Positions 51,504 through 61,600 of a stretch of DNA of 64,000 nucleotides are shown in pieces. The stretch spans positions 29,433 to 93,432 of the forward strand of contig NZ_KN882180.1 of assembly GCF_000934755.1 (NCBI RefSeq), read 5' to 3'. The notes under the pieces were generated by a model. That model was not told where the DNA came from and made no database searches. It saw only the letters and a list, made by a program, of their open reading frames with translations. How positions within the stretch are numbered: the stretch's first letter is position 1; every line of letters begins with the position of its first letter. The translations under genes were made by a program, and so were the position numbers. Origin of the DNA: Desulfonatronovibrio magnus (lineage in GTDB: Bacteria; Desulfobacterota; Desulfovibrionia; Desulfovibrionales; Desulfonatronovibrionaceae).

Positions 51504-52763
51504 GTGGCACAGACATTAGCTCAGAAGATATTGCAACGACATTGTTCAGAGGAGGTCGGAGTTGCGGGAAATATTGTACAGTGCAGCACCAGTCTTGTGC
51601 TGGCCAATGATATTACTGCTCCATTGTCCATTGATTCTTTTAGAAAAATGGGAGCCAGAAAAGTTTTTGATCGTGAAAAGATTGCTCTGGTTTGTGATCA
51701 TTTTACCCCTAACAAGGATATTGATTCTGCCGAGCAGGTAAAAAAGGTACGCGAATTTGCCAGAGAAATGGATATTTTGCACTATTACGAAGGCGGTAAT
51801 TCAGGAGTTGAGCACGCTCTTTTGCCTGAGCTGGGCTTAGTTGGTCCAGGTGATATAGTAGTCGGTGCTGACAGTCACACCTGTACTTATGGAGGTCTTG
51901 GGGCATTTGCCACAGGCATGGGCAGTACTGATATCGCCGGTGCCATGGCGCTTGGTGAGACGTGGTTCAAGGTTCCGGAAACCATACGGGTTAATATTAC
52001 GGGCAATTTAGAAAAATTTACCACTTCCAAGGATCTCATCTTGCATCTCATCGGTGTTATAGGTGTGGACGGAGCATTGTACAGAGCTCTCGAGTTCGGA
52101 GGTTCGGTTGTGGATGAAATGGAGATTGAAGCCAGAATGACCATGGCCAACATGGCCATTGAAGCCGGAGGCAAGGCAGGGCTTTTTCCTGCCGATTCCA
52201 GAACAATAGCTTATTGTACTGATAGCGGATTTGCTGATCCTGAAGAAATTTATCCAGACAGTGGAGCTGAGTATTTTCGAGTAGTTGATATCGATGTCAG
52301 CGGCATGTCTCCGCAAATCGCCTGTCCACATCTGCCGGACAATGTGAAGCCTGTGGAAGAGCTGAAAAATGTGAAGGTGGATCAGGTTGTGCTTGGTTCC
52401 TGTACCAATGGACGCATCAGTGATCTGCGGGCAGCTGCAGAAATTATCAAAGGCAGGAAAGTGCATAAGGATGTAAGATTTATTGTTCTGCCTGCCACGC
52501 CTCGGATTTATGAACAAGCTTTGGATGAGGGCTTGATAAAGATTTTTGCCCAAGCCGGCGGCATTGTGGGCCCCCCCACATGCGGGCCATGCCTTGGCGG
52601 TCATATGGGCATCCTGGCAGCCGGGGAAAGATGTCTCGCCACTACCAACAGAAACTTTAAAGGTCGGATGGGCAGCTTAGAAAGCGAGGTTTATCTTGGC
52701 TCACCAATTACAGCTGCAGCTGCTGCTCTAACGGGTGAGATTATTCATCCTGAGAAGGTATAA
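51504..52763 (+). CDS. leuC: 3-isopropylmalate dehydratase, large subunit
   Basis: A 419-residue aconitase-family [4Fe-4S] subunit of the archaeal/HACN type. DSHTCTYGGLGAFATGMGST near 118-137, LGSCTNGR near 299-306 and PTCGPCLGGHMG near 355-366 carry the cluster cysteines and substrate residues. It isomerises 2- to 3-isopropylmalate together with LeuD. The GTG at 51504 is 9 nt after GGAG. The 34-bp gap to leuD indicates an operon. Confidence 0.96.
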   Translation: MAQTLAQKILQRHCSEEVGVAGNIVQCSTSLVLANDITAPLSIDSFRKMGARKVFDREKIALVCDHFTPNKDIDSAEQVKKVREFAREMDILHYYEGGNSGVEHALLPELGLVGPGDIVVGADSHTCTYGGLGAFATGMGSTDIAGAMALGETWFKVPETIRVNITGNLEKFTTSKDLILHLIGVIGVDGALYRALEFGGSVVDEMEIEARMTMANMAIEAGGKAGLFPADSRTIAYCTDSGFADPEEIYPDSGAEYFRVVDIDVSGMSPQIACPHLPDNVKPVEELKNVKVDQVVLGSCTNGRISDLRAAAEIIKGRKVHKDVRFIVLPATPRIYEQALDEGLIKIFAQAGGIVGPPTCGPCLGGHMGILAAGERCLATTNRNFKGRMGSLESEVYLGSPITAAAAALTGEIIHPEKV

Positions 52764-52797
52764 CTCTTAACAATAACCATTGATCTTGGAGTAAGAT

Positions 52798-53289
52798 ATG
52801 AAATACGCAGGCAAAGCCCATAAAGTGGGCGATCACATTGATACTGACGCCATAATTCCAGCCAGGTTTCTGGTCACCTCGGATCCACAAGAGCTGGGTC
52901 AAAAATGTTTTGAAGGTCTTGAGGAGGGTTGGGTAAAACGGGTCAATGCAGGAGATATCCTGGTAGGAGGCAAGAATTTTGGTTGTGGATCATCGAGAGA
53001 GCATGCTCCCATTGCCATTCTTGGCGCGGGAATGCCCGTGGTCATTGCTCACAGTTATGCACGCATCTTTTACCGCAATGGCTTTAATATGGGGCTTGTG
53101 CTGTTAGAGATTGGCGATGACATAGAAAGAATTTCTGATGGTGATGAACTGGAAGTAGATGCCAAATCCGGCACCATTCAGAACAAAACCACCAATGAGG
53201 TCATTAAAAGTCTTCCTGTGCCTGAATTTATGACGGAAATCCTGACCAGCGGCGGGCTTGTTGAGTATGTTCGCAAAAAGGTTGCTTAA
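52798..53289 (+). CDS. leuD: 3-isopropylmalate dehydratase, small subunit
   Basis: A 163-residue swivel domain. It has [14 protein letters not shown] near 12-25, [12 protein letters not shown] near 60-71, and [14 protein letters not shown]. It completes the isomerase active site with LeuC. Length fits the short class that pairs with LeuC of the 420-residue type. GGAGTAAG precedes the ATG. A composite repeat follows directly after its stop and separates it from leuB. Confidence 0.96.
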   Translation: MKYAGKAHKVGDHIDTDAIIPARFLVTSDPQELGQKCFEGLEEGWVKRVNAGDILVGGKNFGCGSSREHAPIAILGAGMPVVIAHSYARIFYRNGFNMGLVLLEIGDDIERISDGDELEVDAKSGTIQNKTTNEVIKSLPVPEFMTEILTSGGLVEYVRKKVA

Positions 53290-53745
53290 GGTTACTTGTA
53301 AGCTCCTCACCCGGGCGGCCCGGGACCGAACTTGTGAGTAATTTATACCCAAACCTGGATTCCGGCTTTCGCCGGAATGACGATAAAGAGTAAAAAAATC
53401 TGCTATAACCGTCACCCCGGTTCCGGCTCGAGTCCGGGATGACGGATTCGGGGTTCTTTTTTTAGTTTCTTCTAAGTAAATGGAATCGTATATGTAATCG
53501 TATATGTAATAAATTCAGATCATTACGGTTTTACGATACAGGTTGCTTCGGTCGCTTAGGCTCCCTCGCAATGACAGGTTTTCAGCAACCACATCCCTGA
53601 CAGCTCAGGTGTCATTGCGAGCGAGTCTTCGAGCGCGGCAACCCTTGTTGCGAGCGAAGCGAAGCAATCTCGCGTTGAGGCTATTTCAAGTTACTCACAC
53701 GTTCGGTCTCGAGCCACCCGGGTGAAGAGCTTATAAGGCAAGGCT
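53290..53745. repeat. Composite repeat between leuD and leuB (module A, hairpin pair, reversed E and A)
   Basis: Module A at 53290-53341 (forward). A pair of wide-spread palindromes follows at about 53352-53447 (TTCCGGCTTTCGCCGGAA, then CCGGTTCCGGCTCGAGTCCGG), ending in a T-run. A reversed module E (about 53520-53690) and a reversed, shortened module A (53690-53740) complete it. The E copy lacks the three-way-junction core: GAGTCTT joins directly to CGAGCGCGG at 53629/53630. Confidence 0.82.
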
Positions 53746-53813
53746 CAACTCTATAGAAAATTAAGCTCATTGTTGTAATATTTATATACATCAACTCATA
53801 AGGATATTTTAAT

Positions 53814-54893
53814 ATGAATATGAAAATATGTGTTCTGGCCGGTGATGGCATTGGCCAGGAAATTATGGTTCAGGCTGAAAAGGTTATGAATAAAGTTTGT
53901 GATCAGTACCAACATGACCTTGAAATAAGTTATGGTCTTATAGGCGGTGCAGCAATAGACCAGACAGGAGTTCCGTTACCTGAAGAAACCATATCCACAT
54001 GTTCTGATGTGGATGCCATTTTGCTTGGAGCAGTAGGTGGTCCCAAGTGGGATGATATTGATAAATCCATCCGCCCTGAAAAGGGGCTGCTGGGTATAAG
54101 AAAAGAGTTTGATCTGTTTGCAAACCTGCGTCCAGCCATACTTTTTCCAGAGCTTAAACAGGCATCTTTGTTAAGGCCTGATATTGTGTCTAATGGTATT
54201 GACCTGCTTGTGGTGCGTGAACTGACCAGCGGAGTTTATTTTGGCGAACCCAGGGGAGAGGAAATCCGCAATGGCAGGCGCGTTGCTTTTAACACCATGA
54301 TTTATTCCGAGGATGAAGTAAGAAGGGTGGCCAGAGTTGCTTTTGATGCAGCGCGCAAAAGAAGTTCCAAAGTCTGTTCAGTGGATAAGGCCAATGTTCT
54401 GGATGTCTCCCAGCTTTGGCGCGAGGTGGTGATTGAGGTGGCCGGCGAGTATCCGGATGTTGAACTCAGTCATCTATACGTAGACAACGCAGCCATGCAA
54501 CTTGTGCGTGATCCATCCATGTTTGATGTCATTGTGACTTCCAACCTGTTTGGAGACATATTATCTGATGAGGCGGCAGTGATTACCGGTTCTCTCGGTA
54601 TGTTGCCATCAGCTTCCATGGGAGACAAAAAACCGGCCCTGTATGAACCTATCCACGGTTCGGCCCCGGATATTGCCGGAAAAGATCTGGCCAATCCTTT
54701 AGCCACCATCCTGTCAGTAGCCATGATGCTCAAGCATTCATTTTCTCTTGATGCCGAAGCTGAAATTGTGGAGGCTGCAGTTAAAAATGTTCTGGCCCAG
54801 GGTTATCGCACCGGAGATATCATGTCTTCAGGCATGAAGCAGGTGGGATGTCAGGAAATGGGTGATCTTGTGGTTCAGGCTATACAGGGTTGA
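53814..54893 (+). CDS. leuB: 3-isopropylmalate dehydrogenase
   Basis: A 359-residue NAD-dependent beta-decarboxylating dehydrogenase. It has [11 protein letters not shown] near 7-17, [25 protein letters not shown] near 136-149, [19 protein letters not shown] near 244-262 and [18 protein letters not shown] near 280-297. It completes the leucine pathway after LeuACD. AAGGA is 9 nt before the ATG, and a second in-frame ATG is at 53820. The repeat insertion upstream means it may have its own promoter. Confidence 0.96.
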   Translation: MNMKICVLAGDGIGQEIMVQAEKVMNKVCDQYQHDLEISYGLIGGAAIDQTGVPLPEETISTCSDVDAILLGAVGGPKWDDIDKSIRPEKGLLGIRKEFDLFANLRPAILFPELKQASLLRPDIVSNGIDLLVVRELTSGVYFGEPRGEEIRNGRRVAFNTMIYSEDEVRRVARVAFDAARKRSSKVCSVDKANVLDVSQLWREVVIEVAGEYPDVELSHLYVDNAAMQLVRDPSMFDVIVTSNLFGDILSDEAAVITGSLGMLPSASMGDKKPALYEPIHGSAPDIAGKDLANPLATILSVAMMLKHSFSLDAEAEIVEAAVKNVLAQGYRTGDIMSSGMKQVGCQEMGDLVVQAIQG

Positions 54894-54898
54894 GTTGG

Positions 54899-54947
54899 AG
54901 TCAGAGATCAGAGGTCAGAAGTCAGAAGTCAGAGGTCAGGGGGCAGA
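54899..54947. repeat. Heptad tandem array, AGTCAGA/GGTCAGA type
   Basis: Seven contiguous 7-bp units immediately after the leuB stop, between convergent genes. A MITE-like remnant (CCTGTCCCC...GCTAAACAATTAC, about 54988-55028) follows, reversed. Confidence 0.82.
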
Positions 54948-55041
54948 TGTTGTTTACTATCGGCAGATCATTTCTAAATAGTCGAAAGTTCCTGTCCCCT
55001 TTTTTCATAAAAAAAGCTAAACAATTACTATCGCTGTAGTT

Positions 55042-55941
55042 TTAAGTGCCAAGGTTTTGCCTGATCCTGCAGACACCACAAACATCTTCTGATGTTGGGT
55101 AGGAGCACTGCGAACATGGAGTGGGTAAAACCCCTTCATCCTGATCCTGTCTTGCAAAGGCCTTTCTTCCTTTGGAAAGAAAACCTTCATAAAAGCTTAT
55201 TTTGCGGCCAGGTTGTTTATGTTCCAGCTCATCCAAAATGGTTTTGTAAAAGGTAAAGCTTGCGCCTTTGCTGTACGGGCAGGGCGCAAAGCCATAGTCG
55301 ATACCTGCAATAAAACAGTAATTGGCTGTCTCAAACTCTGAAACACGGAATAATGGCTTTACTTTGCGTGCAAAACCTTTTTCAGCCGGAAGTGCCGGCC
55401 CCTGATCACCGAGGTAGGCGGCATCCCATCTGAAAACATTGGAAAAGAGTCTGGCTGCTTCATCATCTAAGTTATGTCCTGTGGCCAGGACAGTAAATCC
55501 ATGGTCCAGGGCGTGCTTATTAAAATAGTATCTTTTTATCTTACCGCACACCGAGCAGACAGGTCTTCTGATTTTTTCTTTGACACGTGGTATGGGCAAA
55601 CCTAATGCATCCATTTCCAGAACATGCATTTCTATATCGTACATAGTACAGAATCTTTCCACATATCCACGGGCAATGGGTGAGGATTCAGGAATAGCCA
55701 GATCAATATGCAGTCCGGTTATGTCATAGCCCAGATCTTTAAGTTGTTTTGCCAGGGCCAGTGAATCTTTGCCTCCACTTAAGGCTACAAGAATTTTATC
55801 ATCAAAGGTGAAAAGTTTTTGAGCTTTGATGGCTTTTTCCACCTGCCTCTGAAAAAACTTCAGATAGCACGGAGGGCAAAAGCCGGCATTATGGCTTGGT
55901 AAGGCAACCACTGCCTTTTCTTTGCATCTTGTGCATTTCAT
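55042..55941 (-). CDS. TtuA/Ncs6-like tRNA 2-thiolation protein
   Basis: A 299-residue PP-loop ATPase of the TIGR00269/TtuA/Ncs6 group. Zinc-type cysteines Cys3, Cys6, Cys22 and Cys25 are at the N-terminus, the PP-loop SGGKDS at 55-60, CSVCGKIKR near 129-137, GHNLDDEAA near 155-163, and a C-terminal zinc pair set CSQC...CGVC. The catalytic cysteines are those of the Fe-S-dependent tRNA thiolases. It forms a pair with the sulfur-carrier gene immediately upstream on the same strand (2-bp gap), a classic thiolation couple. The tRNA target cannot be read from sequence. Confidence 0.85.
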   Translation of the reverse strand: MKCTRCKEKAVVALPSHNAGFCPPCYLKFFQRQVEKAIKAQKLFTFDDKILVALSGGKDSLALAKQLKDLGYDITGLHIDLAIPESSPIARGYVERFCTMYDIEMHVLEMDALGLPIPRVKEKIRRPVCSVCGKIKRYYFNKHALDHGFTVLATGHNLDDEAARLFSNVFRWDAAYLGDQGPALPAEKGFARKVKPLFRVSEFETANYCFIAGIDYGFAPCPYSKGASFTFYKTILDELEHKQPGRKISFYEGFLSKGRKAFARQDQDEGVLPTPCSQCSYPTSEDVCGVCRIRQNLGT

Positions 55942-55943
55942 GT

Positions 55944-56159
55944 TTATCCCCTTGAAGCAACAACGCGAACGGTAATTTCATCATCCGGGTGGATTTTTTC
56001 ATCTGGTGTGAGCAGAGTATTGTTTCGAATGACCAAAGCCTGGGTTGACTTGAGCCCCAGCTTGTTTAACATACTTAGCACGGTTGCAGCTCCAAAAATT
56101 TGTCTTTTGGTATTTTCGGGTTCAAGAATTATTTGCATGGACTTGTGCCTGGTTTTCAT
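55944..56159 (-). CDS. MoaD/ThiS-like sulfur-carrier protein
   Basis: A 71-residue ubiquitin-fold protein: IILEPENTKRQIFGAATVLS near 10-29, TQALVIRNNTLLTPDEKI and the final strand DDEITVRVVASRG. Carriers of this fold normally end in Gly-Gly for adenylation and thiocarboxylate formation; here the end is Arg-Gly. Its position next to the TtuA-like gene implies it hands sulfur to that enzyme, as TtuB does in Thermus. The ATG at 56159 has AAGGA 7 nt upstream; a later ATG (56138) is possible but has a weaker site. Confidence 0.8.
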   Translation of the reverse strand: MKTRHKSMQIILEPENTKRQIFGAATVLSMLNKLGLKSTQALVIRNNTLLTPDEKIHPDDEITVRVVASRG

Positions 56160-56250
56160 ATAATTTCCTTATGCAAGTCAGGGAATATCAGTTCGAAACA
56201 AAATAAATAGCAAAATATGACCGATAACAGCTCCCATAGGAGAGAAAATT

Positions 56251-56607
56251 ATGAGCAAGAAAATTTTAGTGGTTGATGACGAACTTCACATTAGAATGCT
56301 TTATCAGGAAGAATTTGAGAGTATTGGTTATAAAGTATTCACCTCTGACGGAACTGAAGAAATTCTCCAGATTGTTGATAAGGTGCAGCCAGATCTTGTG
56401 GTGCTCGATATTAAGCTCGGTCATGACCGATCAGGTCTTGACCTTTTACAGGAAATCCGTTCCCAGGATCAGGAGTTGCCGGTTATTTTGTGTACTGCAT
56501 ACGACAGCTTTCAGCATGATCTGAAATCCATTGCAGCTGATCACTATGTAGTCAAGTCGGTTGATTTGACTGAACTCATCAGCAAGGTGAAAAAAGTTCT
56601 TGAATAA
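56251..56607 (+). CDS. Single-domain response regulator (CheY-like receiver)
   Basis: A 118-residue receiver domain only. Acid pair Asp9-Asp10, phosphorylation site Asp53 in LVVLDIKL, and Lys102 in VVKSVD are the conserved residues; the usual Thr is in CTAY near 82-85. There is no output domain, so it works by protein contact. Its partner histidine kinase is not in this window. AGGAGAG precedes the ATG. It is a monocistronic gene between the divergent thiolation pair and a repeat block. Confidence 0.9.
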   Translation: MSKKILVVDDELHIRMLYQEEFESIGYKVFTSDGTEEILQIVDKVQPDLVVLDIKLGHDRSGLDLLQEIRSQDQELPVILCTAYDSFQHDLKSIAADHYVVKSVDLTELISKVKKVLE

Positions 56608-56649
56608 GTAGTTTTTTACCTTTTTTGCTGTGTCAATTTTGAAGAGCTT

Positions 56650-57175
56650 CCGGAAAGCTTACAAGTAACTATAATCGTTTTGATAATAAAATCAAGGCAT
56701 TATGCTTTTACCATACAGATTGCATCGGTCGCTTAGGCTCCCTCGTGGGTGACAGGTTTTCAGCAACTACATCCCTGACAACTCAGGTGTCATTGCGAGC
56801 GAGTCTTTTTACCTCGTTGAATACACGCAGTGTAGGCGCAGCCATTCAACTGGGGCGAGCGCGGCAATCCTTGTTGCGAGCGAAGCGAAGCAATCTCGTG
56901 TTGAGGCTATTACACCTCTTTTTTTGTAGCTCCAGCAACATTTTAAGAAGCGGCTGGAGCCGCAAGAGAAAAACGCCCCCAGGCTGGAGCCTGGGAATGG
57001 AACTGTTCTTCAAGGTGGAGGCGGCTTCCAGCCGCCTGGAATTAAATAGCCTGCAGGATGCAGGCTCCACTTTAAAGACTGTTACTCGCAGGTTCGGTCC
57101 CGGGCCGCCCGGGTGAAGTACGAGTTGGATCCGGGGTGCCTGGCCCCTGCTTTATAAATGGCTGAACTATTACCA
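56650..57175 (-). repeat. Composite repeat in reverse orientation with MITE half (E, hairpins, B, A)
   Basis: Reversed module E (about 56660-56910) with a three-way-junction core at 56816-56850; a hairpin-rich stretch (56930-56996, GGCTGGAGCCGC and CCCAGGCTGGAGCCTGGG) matching 349-421; module B (57015-57070); and module A (about 57080-57117). A half MITE (57127-57174, CCTGGCCCCTGC ... GGCTGAACTATTAC) ends it. No gene is present. Confidence 0.85.
56816..56850 (+). repeat. Three-way-junction module (type 5), copy 4
   Basis: Identical core to 44230-44264, in the reversed module E. Confidence 0.78.
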
Positions 57176-57177
57176 TA

Positions 57178-58176
57178 TTAGCGGCTTCTCTGATACTTGT
57201 GTACAGCCCGGTTATGTTCTCGAAGGTTAGTGCTGAAATGATGTGTACCGTCATTTCTGGATACAAAATACAAATAGTCATGTTGCTTGGGGTTTAAGGC
57301 GGCCTTGATGGACGCCAGTCCCGGGGAACAAATGGGTGTAGGTGGGTAACCCCTGTGAATGTATGTGTTATAGAGGTTATCCGCATCATCTAACTGCGAC
57401 CTTCTTATCCTGCCTTCAAAACTTTCTCCAATACCGTAAATAATTGTGGGATCACATTGCAGGAGCATGTTGCGGGCAACGCGGTTATGGAAAACTCCGG
57501 ATATTATTTCCCTTTCATGGCTGGCTCCGGTTTCTTTTTCTATAAGTGAGGCCAGGTTGATAAACTCATATATTTCTTCAAAGTCCATATCCTGCCAGAA
57601 ATTTCGGGTAGAGGCCCAGAACTGGTCGAATAAAATACCCATTACCCGTCTGGCTCCAGTATCGCGTGTAGGTGAAAGGTAATAGGTCTCGGGATATAGA
57701 AAGCCTTCAGCAGTAGGTCCGTAAAATCCATGGCTTTTCAGAAAATCCTGGTCATGGACCAATGTCTTGAATTCGTTATAATTAACCAGGCCCATTTCTT
57801 CCAACAACCTGCCTGTTTGCCACCATGTAAGACCTTCAGGAATTTGCAGACGCAAAAGAGCTTCCCGGCCTTTTGTAAGATGTTCAAGAATTTCGAGCAT
57901 ATTCCATGCTTTATCAACTTGAAAATGACCAGCCTTGACTTCTGTAGACTGTCCGGAAAACCTTCCAAGATAATAAAAGACCGGTTCATTGACTATAAGC
58001 CCTTGAGAGTAAAGCTGTGCAGCCGTTGTCTTGAAACCCTGCCCGGTAGGAATGGTAATGTAAGCCTGTTCACTTACCTCGCTGTTGGACATGGTTATCA
58101 GGTGGTGAATGTAACCTGCACCTGCCAGGCAGAACAGCAAAATTGCAACAAATGTTATTATCAGTATTTTTTTCAT
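57178..58176 (-). CDS. mltG: Endolytic murein transglycosylase MltG
   Basis: A 332-residue inner-membrane protein with an N-terminal signal anchor (about 5-25) and a periplasmic YceG domain. LASLIEKETGASHERE contains the catalytic Glu213. FLYPETYYLSPT near 159-170, GVFHNRV near 226-232, YNTYIHRGYPPTPICSPG near 268-285 and YLYFVSRNDGTHHFS near 297-311 complete the family pattern. It cleaves nascent glycan strands and sets their length. It is the last gene of the dld-ruvX-mltG row, 95 bp after ruvX. Confidence 0.94.
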   Translation of the reverse strand: MKKILIITFVAILLFCLAGAGYIHHLITMSNSEVSEQAYITIPTGQGFKTTAAQLYSQGLIVNEPVFYYLGRFSGQSTEVKAGHFQVDKAWNMLEILEHLTKGREALLRLQIPEGLTWWQTGRLLEEMGLVNYNEFKTLVHDQDFLKSHGFYGPTAEGFLYPETYYLSPTRDTGARRVMGILFDQFWASTRNFWQDMDFEEIYEFINLASLIEKETGASHEREIISGVFHNRVARNMLLQCDPTIIYGIGESFEGRIRRSQLDDADNLYNTYIHRGYPPTPICSPGLASIKAALNPKQHDYLYFVSRNDGTHHFSTNLREHNRAVHKYQRSR

Positions 58177-58271
58177 ATCTTTTATGTCAAAATAATGTGT
58201 CTTTATGCGTAGTTAAAAGAGCCTCATTTTCTGTGCGGGGTCGCGAAAAAAGGTGTTGTATGCTATCAGCC

Positions 58272-58697
58272 TTAGTCACTGTCAGCTCTGAAGCTTTCCA
58301 GGATCAGCATTGCAGCTGCCTGGTCCAGACATTGCCTGATTTTTTCCGCTGGCATATTCATCTTTTGCAGTATAGCCCTTGCTTCTGCCGAGGTAAAGGC
58401 TTCATTGACCATGAAGACTGGTAAATCAACCCTTCTAACGAGGCTTTCCCGAAAGTTCCTGACCTGTCTTAAAGTTTCACTGTCCTGTTCGTCAGGAAGA
58501 ACAGGTAAACCAATGACGATGGCATCTATCTTCTGTTGAACAATGACTTCCAATAGTTCCTGAAAAAGCTTCTGGCGTGTGGTGCGGTTAATGGTTTTCA
58601 GGGGGAAAACCATGCTGGAGTCAGCCGGGCTGATGGCCAGGCCCACGCGTTTGATTCCAAAATCAATCCCAAGACAGCGTTTGCACAACTGAGCCAT
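58272..58697 (-). CDS. ruvX: Putative pre-16S rRNA nuclease / Holliday-junction resolvase-like YqgF
   Basis: A 141-residue RNase H-fold protein. LGIDFGIKRVGLAIS has Asp12; GLPVLPDEQDS near 83-93 and NEAFTSAEARA near 117-127 follow; the C-terminal DQAAAMLILESF carries Asp130 or so. It is needed for 5'-end processing of 16S rRNA. AGGGAA lies about 7 nt before the ATG. Its start overlaps the end of the upstream dehydrogenase gene by 35 bp, so it is translationally coupled. Confidence 0.92.
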   Translation of the reverse strand: MAQLCKRCLGIDFGIKRVGLAISPADSSMVFPLKTINRTTRQKLFQELLEVIVQQKIDAIVIGLPVLPDEQDSETLRQVRNFRESLVRRVDLPVFMVNEAFTSAEARAILQKMNMPAEKIRQCLDQAAAMLILESFRADSD

Positions 58698-61600
58698 TAC
58701 GTTTTCCCTGAGATATCTGCTTCAACAATTTCTTTTGCCATTGAGGTCCGAAAAATAATTCTGCCAGGAACTCTAAGGTATGCAGCACCAATATTTTATG
58801 CTTAAGTTCATTTATGCTTCGACTGATTCCAATTTTGCATGAAGGACATCCCACTATAAAAGTGGAATTCTCGGTGTAGCGGGGCAGCTGTTCAGACAGA
58901 ATTTCCTGTTTTTTGCTCCGGATGAGGTTATATATCTGTGGTGTGGTCATGGCCCCAAGTCCTGACTCTCCACAACATCCCGGGCTTATTTCCACACTGG
59001 CATTCAGGAAACTGCCCAGCCTTTCTGCATATATATCTCCAGCCTTTAAAGAGTTGACCCCGGTCCATTCGGCATGACAGGCTGGATGGTAAAGAAGGGG
59101 CTCACTAACCTTTTGTGTTGACGGAGGCAGAACTTCTAAGAGGAATTGGGTCACATCCTTATGCACGAGATCGCCAGCGTTACCTTTCAGATGATAATCG
59201 CTCACCCCTTCGCGGCATGTACCGCAAGAAGTCAGGATATGCCCGACTTCAAGGCCTTGGTCTGTTGCAGTATGCAGTAGACGGCGCAGAGTCTTCTTGT
59301 TTCCTTCCTGAATTTTAATGAAGCTTTCACCGCATCCTCCGGCCAGCAATGGATAGCCACAGCATAAATGAGCGCTGGGAAGAATTACGCTGGTTCCGGA
59401 TTTTAAAAGCAAAGCCACTGCAGCCATGCCGATATCCCGGTAGAACAGGCTGCCACCGCATCCAGGAAAGTAAATTACCGTCTGCTGTGAATCATTTTGT
59501 TCTGGAATAAAGATATTATTTTTATCAAGACGCAGCGCATCAGACAAATTACGCAGACCAATTCCTGGAGATTTATCCCGCAGCAGAGGATTGGTCAGTT
59601 TCTTTCGCCAGAAAGAAGGTACAATGCCAAGTGCGGTGTTCTGGATTCTCTGTCCGATTCCGGCCAGCTTTGCAGCTCTTGGGATATTTTTCTGAGGGTC
59701 ATTGCTTAAATATTTAAGCACCCTGTTTTTTACAGGATGACCTGATGCCTTGTTGAGATCAAGAAAAGAGCGCATTTCAAGAGCTGCTCGGGCATTTTCA
59801 ATCTTGACTGGGCAAGCTTGGGTACACTTGCCGCAGGCAGTGCAGTGTTCCATGATACGTCTTAAATGCCCGATTACTTCCGAGTCTGGATCACCCTGAA
59901 TTATCTGGGTGTAATAAAGGGCTTCAATGAGTGCTCCCATGGCAATATTCTTGTTTCTTGGGTGAAATAAAAGGCCTTTCTGGGGCAGATACATGGGACA
60001 GGTCTGCTTGCATTTGCCGCAGCGTGAACAGGTCTGGATACTGCGTAACAGGTTTATGAGACGATCCTTTTCCTCCAGGCCAGTCTTGCTTAAGTCTTCA
60101 ATAAGCTGGTTAAAGGAGAAAGTGTAGGGATGTACCGGAAGATCCCTGCGTACAAGTTTTTGCGGGTTGAATACATCACGAGGATCTATGACAGCTTTGT
60201 AATCTTTCAGGGCCGCAATTTTTTCTAATGATAAAAAACCGATTTTTGTTATACCGATGCCGTGCTCGCCGGATACCTGTCCATTAAGTTTCAGAACCTC
60301 TTCAAAAACTTTGCCTGCGGCCTCTTCTGCCAGGTGCATCATATCAGGATCATTGGAATTGACTGGAATGTTTACATGACAATTGCCGTCCCCGGCGTGC
60401 ATATGGTTTGCCACCACTATGCGGGTGTTGTTAAGTTCAGCCAGGATGGCCTCTAAGCTTTCCCTAAGTTCAGGGTATCGTCCCTTGAGGTCCTGGAAAA
60501 AGAACCCGATCTGGACATGAAATACCTGCTCTGGCAGATTATCCTTACTGGTTTTGTTTTTGAGCACTCCCATGGCTACATCCAGTTCCATATGGATGAA
60601 CTCGTCATCCATATCCACTCCACTTAGATCCAGAACTTTATTTAGAGCCTTGCGGTAAGCCAGAGCCAGGTAATACAGGTTCAGCTCTTCAATAAAATCG
60701 GAAAATTGAGGAATGACATCCAAGGGTATGACTACGTCTTCATTGATTTTAAAACCACTGGTGCGTTTGGTAATGGCTGAGAGTTTGTGCCGGTCTTCCC
60801 AGAAAAGCTCAGCTTCCTTTGCGTCTCTTGCCACAAAAACATCTACCTGATCATAGGGAGCGCAAATATCCACAATGCTTTCTACAGACTGGTTCAATGC
60901 TTCCAGGTCGTTGGAGTCAAGTTGCAGAATAAGCACTGAAATTGGTTCACCTTCGTATTGATCTGATTTTTTCAGATACTCGATGGCCTGAACATATTTG
61001 GATCCGAATTCTTCGAGAGCAGAAATCTTTACAAGATCACCAGTCTTTCTGATTTTATCCCTGAGCCCTACAATATCCTTGATGACCAGCATAGCGTTGT
61101 GCATGGAATGACCGTAAAATTCCAGACACAGCACCCTGGATAAGGCCATCATGGGGTGCAGGGTAAAGCTGGCTTCAGTAATAATGCCGTCCACACCTTC
61201 CTTCTGGATTCCGGGAAGACCTCCGAGATACTTGTTGGTCACATCTTTTCCCAGTCCAGGAGTTCGTATGTCTGCTCCCCCAAGGATGATGGTGTCAGTA
61301 ACCTTTCCATTTTCATCCAGGACCTCAAATTTAACCTGTTCATGATCCAGGATTTTATGACCAGGATGGTTGACCCTGCGCACTTCAATGAGGTCTCCGC
61401 TGGCCATGACCATTTTATAACTTAATATGTTATCAATAGTAGTTCCATATTCAAATGCAAAAGGACCGCCTGCGTTTTCAGATATGTTGCCACCGAGGGA
61501 AGAAGCAGCCTTGGAAGCAGGATCTACAGTAAACAGCAGATCCTGTTTTGCTGCGGCTTTTATAGCGTCTAAGGTGATGACTCCGGTCTGTGCGTGCAGC

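Noticed and set aside
53104..53415. A minus-strand frame containing YRHSGESRNPG
   Set aside because: This is the well-known spurious translation of a widespread intergenic palindrome, overlapping leuD and the repeat.
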